From positions 1-6,633 of the forward strand of contig CAYUTJ010000031.1 of the NCBI GenBank assembly GCA_964447735.1: a DNA stretch of 6,633 nucleotides, written 5' to 3'. The translations under genes were made by a program, and so were the position numbers. Positions within the stretch are counted from its first letter, which is position 1. Each line of letters opens with the position of its first letter. This DNA comes from CAYSYN01 sp964447735. GTDB taxonomy: Bacteria > Patescibacteriota > Minisyncoccia > Minisyncoccales > GBS-2. Below the pieces are notes generated by a model. The model searched no databases and was not told the DNA's origin. It worked only from the letters and a program-made list of their open reading frames with translations. This document shows positions 1-4,916 of the stretch, one piece after another.

Positions 1-120
1 ACGATTGAGACCGGTGACGCAAATGTAGTTGTAGGACTTTTAAACAATGTTAATAGTAATATTGTTGATTCTGATGTTTCTCAACTTTTGTTCAATATTT
101 TTGACCAATTAAAAGAGAAT
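1..120 (+). repeat. Surface-protein repeat 0 (partial, cut by window edge)
   Basis: This is the second half of the repeat unit. It reads TIETGDANVVVGLLNNVNSN and continues to an NIFDQLKEN ending, aligning with the IETGDANV...N.N.V.SN......FGNWxGD half of the later copies. The tail has lost the FGNW motif, so it is the most diverged copy. Its presence at base 1 shows that more of the array lies upstream. Confidence 0.75.
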
Positions 121-2316
121 ATTGATCTCTCAGATGAAATTTCAACTTCATCACAAAGCAATTGTGCTACTTTTACAAAAGAAGTTTGCTCAACTTCTAC
201 AGAGTGTTGTGTTAACCTTTCTAATTTAAATCAAAATCAAGGTGAAATTGAAAATAACATTTTGATTGAAGCTACAACCGGTGAAAATGAAGCTAGTTGT
301 ACTGAAAATGTGTTCATTAAAACCGGAGATGCTAATGTTTCTGCTAACATTTTTAATTTACTCAATACAAATCTCGTTGATTCTAACTGGACTCAGTTCA
401 TTATCAATGTATTTGATAATTGGATGGGGGATTTAATTTTTCCCGGAAAAGAAAAGATGGAAGAATTCTTAAATACCCAAAACGACAAATGCGAAGATAC
501 CTGTCAGACTTTAATTTCTAATCAAAACGAAGGTCAAATTGAGAGTAAGGTTTTTGTCGAAGCTAATACAGGTGAAAATAAAGCTAAAGGAGCCTCAAGC
601 ACCATAGAAACTGGAGATGCTGCTGCAAAAGTTGATATTTCAAACATTGTCAATACTAATTTAATCAATCAGAATTTATTTTTTGTAGCTATCAATAATT
701 TTGGCAATTGGAAAGGATATGTATTTAGTTTGTCCCCTTCTTTAGAAATGACAGAAGATATTCAAGGAGTTAAGATTTTCAACCTTGATCTTGAAGAGGT
801 TAAAAACTCATCTGGAAATTTGAGCAACAACTCATCAGAAATTGAAAATCAAAATAGCGGGAATATCGAAAATAACATTATTATCAATGTCTTAACTGGA
901 AAAAATTCAGCTACTTCTAGTACAGGTTCTGTAATTATAGAGACTGGGGATGCTAATGTTTTGGCTAATATCATTAATGTTTTAAATTCAAACATTGTTC
1001 AGAGCAATATTCTTTCTGGATCAATTAACATTTTCGGAAATTGGGAAGGAGATATTGCCTTTGGAAGACCTAACCTTTGGATTGGAATGAAAGCCATAAC
1101 TCCTCACCATCCAGCCCAACCTGGGGATACCATTACTTTTACTTTGACTTTCATGAACATTGGAGATGCTGATGCTACTCAGGTGAGAATTATTTCTGAT
1201 TATGATGAGAGATATCTTGAAATTGTCGATGCAGGAGGTGGTGTGATTATCGATAATCCGGGAGAGATTCAATGGGAAATTGGTGAACTTCCAGTTGCAA
1301 GTTCAAGTTTTGTTTCCTTTTCTGCTGTTGTTAAACAGGAAATACCTTATGGTATTACCACTATTTTCTCTACCAGTACAATTTCCAGTTTTGAAGAAGA
1401 TTGGGACAGTGAGAATAACATTGATGTGATTTCCATTCAAATTAGCAGACCCTTTCCAACCTCTCCCGTTGTTTGGAATCCTTCTTTACCAAAATTAGAA
1501 ATCACAAAAACTCATAATCTAGAAAGTTTTATTTATCCAGGGGATAATATTGACTTTAAAATAGTTTTATATAACAACAGCGAAAGCCCAGCCTACGACG
1601 TTGTAGTTTCTGACATTCTTTTTTATGAGAACGAAGCAATTAAAACCTTTAGTTGGGAACTTGGAAAAGTTCTTCCTCATGAAGAAATAAATATAGAATA
1701 TACGGTAGCCCTTGGTTCTGAAGCCTTGCCTGGAATTTATACTAACGTTGCAGAAGCTAATGGTTCCGATCATAAAAGAGGTTCAATTTCTTCTTCCTTA
1801 GCTTCAACTACTTTCGAAGTGAAATTGCCCGGAGAAGAGATAGAAGAGGAAATAAAAAAAGAGGAAGAAGAATTAAAGGAAAAACAAAAAGAGACCCCTC
1901 TTTCCTCAGTTGAAGAATTTATAAGCTCTCTCCCAGAAAAATTGATACCCGAAGTTGCAGCTCAAGAAACTTCAACTCCAGAAACTATGCCTGAAGAAAT
2001 TTTCCCCTCTTTTGAAAAAGGAACTTTTGAGAGATTTTTGGACTTAATGTTGGCAGCTATAGGTAATTTCTTTAATTTTGAAAATTCCTGCTGGTTTTTC
2101 TTTTTCAGTATCCTTATCTTAATTGCTCTCTATTTACTTACAGAGAAAAAGACAAAAATAAAGAAATTAATACTTCTCATTATCTTAATAGCTTTCATTT
2201 TGTTCTATATTTTTGCTAAGAAATGTTTAAAACTAATTGTGATTGAATTTGTTTTGTTAATTTTAAGCGTAGGAGTAACATATTGGAAAACAAAAAAAAG
2301 AAAAGAAACTCTTTAA
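1..2316 (+). CDS. Surface-anchored repeat protein with DUF11-like domains, 5' end missing
   Basis: The frame is open from base 1 and already encodes repeat sequence there, so this is the C-terminal 771 residues of a longer protein; signal peptide and start are outside the window. Residues below count from base 1. Order: partial repeat (1-40), three full repeats (77-144, 174-240, 283-351), two DUF11-like beta-sandwich domains (about 358-482 and 497-609, each with a PGD turn near its start), an acidic Glu/Lys stalk (612-631), a Ser/Thr/Pro/Glu-rich stretch, then three hydrophobic segments (697-713, 723-739, 745-762) and a basic tail. The positive-inside rule puts the repeats outside the cell and the tail in the cytoplasm. 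DUF11-type domains are common in bacterial and archaeal surface proteins. There is no LPXTG motif and no enzymatic motif. An adhesin, envelope or stalk role is inference. A terminator follows, so it is transcribed apart from the downstream genes. Confidence is high for a surface protein and low for any specific function. Confidence 0.85.
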   Translation, partial: TIETGDANVVVGLLNNVNSNIVDSDVSQLLFNIFDQLKENIDLSDEISTSSQSNCATFTKEVCSTSTECCVNLSNLNQNQGEIENNILIEATTGENEASCTENVFIKTGDANVSANIFNLLNTNLVDSNWTQFIINVFDNWMGDLIFPGKEKMEEFLNTQNDKCEDTCQTLISNQNEGQIESKVFVEANTGENKAKGASSTIETGDAAAKVDISNIVNTNLINQNLFFVAINNFGNWKGYVFSLSPSLEMTEDIQGVKIFNLDLEEVKNSSGNLSNNSSEIENQNSGNIENNIIINVLTGKNSATSSTGSVIIETGDANVLANIINVLNSNIVQSNILSGSINIFGNWEGDIAFGRPNLWIGMKAITPHHPAQPGDTITFTLTFMNIGDADATQVRIISDYDERYLEIVDAGGGVIIDNPGEIQWEIGELPVASSSFVSFSAVVKQEIPYGITTIFSTSTISSFEEDWDSENNIDVISIQISRPFPTSPVVWNPSLPKLEITKTHNLESFIYPGDNIDFKIVLYNNSESPAYDVVVSDILFYENEAIKTFSWELGKVLPHEEINIEYTVALGSEALPGIYTNVAEANGSDHKRGSISSSLASTTFEVKLPGEEIEEEIKKEEEELKEKQKETPLSSVEEFISSLPEKLIPEVAAQETSTPETMPEEIFPSFEKGTFERFLDLMLAAIGNFFNFENSCWFFFFSILILIALYLLTEKKTKIKKLILLIILIAFILFYIFAKKCLKLIVIEFVLLILSVGVTYWKTKKRKETL
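229..432 (+). repeat. Surface-protein repeat 1 (68 residues)
   Basis: Protein-level repeat starting NQNQGEIENNILIEATTGEN, with a KTGDANVSANI core, NTNLVDSN, and an ending in FDNWMGD. It aligns with the copies at 520 and 847. The copies are diverged in DNA, which suggests an old duplication rather than a recent tandem expansion. A Cys-rich spacer precedes it. Confidence 0.8.
520..720 (+). repeat. Surface-protein repeat 2 (67 residues)
   Basis: Starts NQNEGQIESKVFVEANTGEN, with an IETGDAAAKVDI core, NTNLINQN, and an ending in FGNWKGY. It begins 97 residues after repeat 1. The core departs from TGDANV (TGDAAA), and the final Asp of the WxGD ending is Tyr. Confidence 0.8.
847..1053 (+). repeat. 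Surface-protein repeat 3 (69 residues)
   Basis: Starts NQNSGNIENNIIINVLTGKN, with an IETGDANVLANI core, NSNIVQSN, and an ending in FGNWEGD. It begins 109 residues after repeat 2 and is followed directly by the first DUF11-like domain. It is closest to the consensus. Confidence 0.8.
1072..1827 (+). other. Tandem pair of DUF11-like domains
   Basis: Two beta-rich segments of about 115-125 residues carry the DUF11-like pattern. Domain 1 (about 1072-1446) has PGDTITFTLTFMNIGDADAT followed by a WEIGELP turn and a late NN.D motif. Domain 2 (about 1489-1827) opens with LEITKTH, then PGDNIDFKIVLYNNSESPAY, a WELGKVLP turn, and a final YTNVAEANGSD strand. The paired PGD...N and W-E-[IL]-G motifs show the two are related. 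Such domains usually act as extracellular spacers; that role is inferred here. Confidence 0.75.
1834..1893 (+). other. Glu/Lys-rich charged stalk
   Basis: Twenty residues made almost only of Glu and Lys, with a few Ile, Leu and Gln, probably a single helix or short coiled coil. It separates the DUF11-like domains from the membrane segments. The next 60 or so residues are rich in Ser, Thr, Pro and Glu, as in a flexible wall-spanning linker. Confidence 0.6.
2089..2286 (+). other. C-terminal three-segment membrane anchor
   Basis: Three hydrophobic stretches of 17-18 residues at 2089-2139, 2167-2217 and 2233-2286. The first loop (TEKKTKIKK) and the C-terminal tail (KTKKRK) are strongly basic; the second loop (KKCLK) is short. 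By the positive-inside rule the stalk side is outside and the tail inside. A three-helix end is unlike the usual sortase anchor, which has one helix after LPXTG. Confidence 0.7.
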
Positions 2317-2342
2317 ATTATTTTTTTCACTTTTCCACAATA

Positions 2343-2369
2343 GTCGGGGTTTGCTCCGGCTTTTCTTTT
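2343..2369 (+). terminator. Rho-independent terminator after the surface-protein gene
   Basis: GTCGGGG (2343-2349) pairs with CTCCGGC (2354-2360) over seven base pairs, two of them G-T wobbles, around a TTTG loop. The tail TTTTCTTTT follows at once. It lies 26 bases after the TAA stop. The opposite strand has no T-run after the hairpin, so it acts on + strand transcripts only. Confidence 0.85.
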
Positions 2370-2379
2370 CAGTTATACT
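2351..2379 (+). promoter_or_regulatory. Putative sigma70-type promoter for the acs operon
   Basis: TATACT at 2374-2379 matches five of six bases of the TATAAT -10 consensus. Seventeen bases upstream, TTGCTC (2351-2356) is a weak -35 that shares only TTG with TTGACA. Transcription would start near 2386, giving a leader of about 35 bases before the acs ATG. The -35 lies in the loop and 3' arm of the terminator hairpin. The only other place for an operon promoter would be inside the upstream gene, behind the terminator. Confidence 0.55.
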
Positions 2380-2394
2380 ATTTAATAGAAAAAT

Positions 2395-2399
2395 AAAGG
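2395..2399 (+). promoter_or_regulatory. AAAGG purine run, badly placed ribosome-binding candidate
   Basis: This is the only Shine-Dalgarno-like run before acs. It directly touches an in-frame TTG at 2400, which leaves no spacer. It is 21 bases from the ATG at 2421, which is too far for normal use. Neither start has a proper site, so start choice rests on codon type and family N-terminus. Initiation on this short A/T-rich leader may not rely on Shine-Dalgarno pairing. Confidence 0.3.
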
Positions 2400-2420
2400 T
2401 TGAAAATTTTTTTAAAAACT

Positions 2421-4349
2421 ATGATTAAAAAAGGAAATTTATATTATCCTTCTCCAGAAATTAAAAAAAGAGCCTGGTTAAATAATAAAAAGGTTTATAA
2501 GGAAGCTTTAAAAAATCCGGTAAAGTTTTGGGAAGGTTTAGCTAAAGAACTCTTTTGGTATAAAAAATGGAGAAAAGTATTTGTTCATAAACCTCCTTAT
2601 TTTCAATGGTTCATTGGGGGAAAGATAAACATTACCACGAATATTTTTGAGAAAAATAAAGCAGGTTGGGAAAAAATTAAAAATAAAGTAGCTTTAATTT
2701 GGGAACCAGAACCTATAGAAGAGGAACCTAAAATTTTCACCTACAATCAGCTTTTCAAAAAGGTTTGTCAGTTTGCTAACGCTTTAAAGAAATTGGGAGT
2801 TAGAAAGGGAGATAAAGTAGGAATTTATTTGCCAATGATTCCAGAAGCTGTAATTTCGATGCTAGCTTGTGCTAGAATTGGAGCAATTCATTCTGTTGTT
2901 TTTTCTGCCTTTTCTCCTCAAGCTTTAAGGATTAGACTTCAAGATACCCAAGCTAAAATTTTAATCACAGCAGATGGATATTACAGAAAAGGAAAAATCA
3001 TTCATTTAAAAGAAGCAGCAGACGAAGGGATAAAACAAACAAATGTCAAAAAAGTAATTGTTGTCAAAAGAGCGAATATTAAAGTGCCTTGGAGAAAGAA
3101 AAGAGATTTATGGTTTCATGAGTTGATTGAAGGCGAAAAGGATTTTTGCGAACCGAGGGTGATGAATTCAGAAGATAGAATTTTTATCCTTTACACTTCA
3201 GGTTCTACTGGAAAACCGAAAGGATGCGAACATGCTTGCGGAGGTTATATAGTTCAGGCTTTCTGGACAGGTAGGTGGATTTTTGACTTTCATGAAGATG
3301 ATATTTTGTGGTCGACTGCCGATATCGGCTGGATTACAGGGCACACTTATACTGTCTATTCTCCTTTACTAAACGGAATAACTACTTTAATTTTTGAAGG
3401 ACTTCCAATTTATCCTACTCCAGAGAGATGGGCCCAAATAATTGAAAAACATGATGTGACAATTTTCTATACAGCTCCGACAGCAATTAGAATGTTTGAG
3501 AAATTAGATGGAAAGATTGCTCAAAAGTATAAATTTAAAACTTTAAAAATTTTAGGTTCTGTTGGAGAACCAATCGATGAAGATGCTTGGTTTTGGTTTT
3601 TCAAGAACATTGGAAAGAAAAGATGTCCAATTGTTGATACTTGGTGGCAGACAGAAACAGGTGGAGTTTTAATCACTTCTTTGCCAGGAATTGGACCCTT
3701 TAAACCTGCTTTTACTGGAATTCCTCTTCCTGGAATTAGGGTTGAAATTTTAGACAGCAAAGGAAAAAAATGCAAAATAGGACAAACTGGAAATTTGGTT
3801 TTGTTGCCCCCATTTGCCCCTTCTTTGTTAAGAGGAGTTTATAAAAATCCCAAAAAATACTTAAAAACTTATTGGTTAGAATACGGGACAAAAATTTATT
3901 TCACTTCAGACGCAGCCTACAGAGATAAAAATGGTTTAATCAGAATTGTGGGAAGAGTCGATGACGTGATTAAGGTTGCAGGCCATAGGGTAACTACTGG
4001 GGAATTGGAAAATGCAGTCGCAATGCATCCTGATATTGTTGAATCTGCAGTCGTTGGAATTCCAGATGAAATAAAAGGCCAGGTGCCAGTGATTTTTGTT
4101 GTTCCAAAAGTTGGAAAAAAACCAGAAAGATTGAAAGAAGATGTAATAAAACTCATTAGAAAAGCAATCGGTCCCATTGCTTTACCTAAAAAAGTTTTTA
4201 TTGTTAAAGATTTACCAAAAACAAGATCAGGGAAAATAATGCGAAGAATTTTAAGAAGACTCTTTACTGGTGAGAACTTAGGAGATTTATCAACCTTAGC
4301 TAATCCAGAAAGCGTAGAAAGAATTAAAAAGATTATTGGAGTTAAATGA
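2421..4349 (+). CDS. acs: Acetyl-CoA synthetase, AMP-forming (EC 6.2.1.1)
   Basis: Cytoplasmic enzyme: acetate + ATP + CoA gives acetyl-CoA + AMP + PPi through an acetyl-adenylate. The 642-residue length is normal for the family. Residues from the ATG: Acs-type N-terminal domain (about 20-80), P-loop YTSGSTGKPKG (258-268), DTWWQTETGG (406-415), Asp497, hinge region GRVDDVIKVAGHR with Arg512 and Arg523, CoA-contact Arg580, and SGKIMRRILR with catalytic Lys605. Trp409 matches Salmonella Acs Trp414, which limits the pocket to short acids; the other pocket residues are Ile305 (Val in Salmonella), Thr306 and Val381. Lys605 is the residue acetylated in Acs regulation elsewhere; no acetylase or deacetylase gene is in the window. 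An in-frame TTG at 2400 would add seven residues; I prefer ATG because MIKKGNLYYPSPE resembles family starts. First gene of the operon; its stop abuts the next ATG. Propionyl-CoA synthetase is the main alternative. Confidence 0.93.
   Translation: MIKKGNLYYPSPEIKKRAWLNNKKVYKEALKNPVKFWEGLAKELFWYKKWRKVFVHKPPYFQWFIGGKINITTNIFEKNKAGWEKIKNKVALIWEPEPIEEEPKIFTYNQLFKKVCQFANALKKLGVRKGDKVGIYLPMIPEAVISMLACARIGAIHSVVFSAFSPQALRIRLQDTQAKILITADGYYRKGKIIHLKEAADEGIKQTNVKKVIVVKRANIKVPWRKKRDLWFHELIEGEKDFCEPRVMNSEDRIFILYTSGSTGKPKGCEHACGGYIVQAFWTGRWIFDFHEDDILWSTADIGWITGHTYTVYSPLLNGITTLIFEGLPIYPTPERWAQIIEKHDVTIFYTAPTAIRMFEKLDGKIAQKYKFKTLKILGSVGEPIDEDAWFWFFKNIGKKRCPIVDTWWQTETGGVLITSLPGIGPFKPAFTGIPLPGIRVEILDSKGKKCKIGQTGNLVLLPPFAPSLLRGVYKNPKKYLKTYWLEYGTKIYFTSDAAYRDKNGLIRIVGRVDDVIKVAGHRVTTGELENAVAMHPDIVESAVVGIPDEIKGQVPVIFVVPKVGKKPERLKEDVIKLIRKAIGPIALPKKVFIVKDLPKTRSGKIMRRILRRLFTGENLGDLSTLANPESVERIKKIIGVK
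4338..4341 (+). promoter_or_regulatory. Ribosome-binding site (GGAG) inside the acs 3' end
   Basis: GGAG lies within the last codons of acs, eight bases before the ATG at 4350. The spacing is ideal, so the HD gene can start translation itself as well as be coupled to acs. It is the best Shine-Dalgarno site in the window and confirms the 4350 start. Confidence 0.7.
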
Positions 4350-4916
4350 ATGAGAAAGAAGTTTGATTTTAAAAAATTTATTGAAGAGGAGAGACATTTA
4401 AATACAATAATTAGATTTTCAGCTCATACTCGAATAAAAGATGAATCGGTAGCTGAGCATTCTTTTCATGTAGCGCTTTATTCAATGATTATAGCTGATT
4501 TGGAGGAGAAATTTTTTAAAAATAAAGTGGACAAAGAAAAACTTTTAAAGACAGCCATTCTCCATGATTTGGAAGAATGTCGAACAGGAGATATTATTTA
4601 TGGTTTCAAGCATACTAATAAAAAATTTGCTGTTGAAATTCGAAAAATAAGTAAAAAATTCTTTGAAGATTTAATGAAAAATTTGCCTTCAGAAATTTCT
4701 AAAAAATATGTTGAACTCTGGGAGAAAGCTAAAGATGAAAAGAGAATCGAAGGAAAAATTATAGAAGCTGCTGACAAATTAGAAGGATTGATTTATGCTT
4801 TAAATGAATTCAAACTAGGAAATAAAAGTTTTAAAAAGGCCATTGAAATTTATGAGAAACAAATTAGAAAAATAGGTCTAAAATCTGTGAATTTAATTTT
4901 AAATCAAATATTATGA
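4350..4916 (+). CDS. HD-domain phosphohydrolase, YfbR/HDDC2-like 5'-nucleotidase
   Basis: This 188-residue cytoplasmic protein probably removes the phosphate from nucleoside 5'-monophosphates in a metal-dependent reaction. The HD signature is complete: His37 (ESVAEHSFHVAL), His72-Asp73 (HDLEECRTGDI) and Asp142 (AADKLEGLIYAL) match the metal ligands His33, His68, Asp69 and Asp137 of E. coli YfbR. Arg22, Glu76 and Asp81 match Arg18, Glu72 and Asp77, and the spacing from Arg22 to His37 equals that in YfbR. The residue after the Arg is Phe23, where YfbR has Trp19, so sugar or base preference may differ. Length is close to YfbR (199). The gene has no spacer from acs and overlaps ppsA by four bases, so it is made with two AMP-releasing enzymes. 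YfbR favours deoxynucleotides; whether this protein takes dNMP, AMP or both cannot be read from sequence. The fold assignment is firm and the substrate is not. Confidence 0.82.
   Translation: MRKKFDFKKFIEEERHLNTIIRFSAHTRIKDESVAEHSFHVALYSMIIADLEEKFFKNKVDKEKLLKTAILHDLEECRTGDIIYGFKHTNKKFAVEIRKISKKFFEDLMKNLPSEISKKYVELWEKAKDEKRIEGKIIEAADKLEGLIYALNEFKLGNKSFKKAIEIYEKQIRKIGLKSVNLILNQIL
4913..4916 (+). other. ATGA stop/start overlap, HD gene to ppsA
   Basis: The ppsA ATG (4913-4915) shares bases with the TGA stop (4914-4916) of the HD gene. The preceding 35 bases are almost all A and T and hold no Shine-Dalgarno run, so ppsA translation probably depends on termination and reinitiation from the HD gene. 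This would tie the amounts of the two proteins together. Confidence 0.75.

Noticed and set aside
88..90. TTG as the start codon of the surface-protein gene
   Set aside because: The same frame is open back to base 1 and encodes a clear IETGDANV repeat half there, so the gene begins before the window. The TTG is an internal Leu codon.
1..1053. Nucleotide tandem repeat, CRISPR array or mobile element
   Set aside because: The repetition is at protein level with diverged codons and unequal spacers. There are no short identical repeats with unique spacers, terminal inverted repeats or transposase motifs.
1021..1773. Minus-strand open frames at 1021-1272 and 1567-1773
   Set aside because: They lie inside the strongly supported surface-protein gene, encode no recognisable domain, and have no promoter or binding site. 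They are shadows of the + strand coding pattern.
2297..2327. A/T-rich stretch around the surface-protein stop codon as a first terminator
   Set aside because: A T-run is present after the stop, but the only upstream stem is about four A-T-rich pairs, too weak beside the hairpin at 2343-2360.
2400..2402. TTG as the start of acs, adding seven residues
   Set aside because: The AAAGG run touches it with no spacer, TTG is a weaker start than the in-frame ATG at 2421, and the added residues match no family feature. It is kept only as an alternative.
3521..4177. Minus-strand open frames at 3521-3775 and 3917-4177
   Set aside because: They lie opposite the conserved Acs catalytic core, and the peptides resemble no known protein. 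They are shadow frames.
4913..4916. Programmed frameshift joining the HD protein and PpsA
   Set aside because: No slippery heptamer or downstream structure is evident, and both proteins have normal family boundaries at the ATGA overlap. Ordinary reinitiation explains it.
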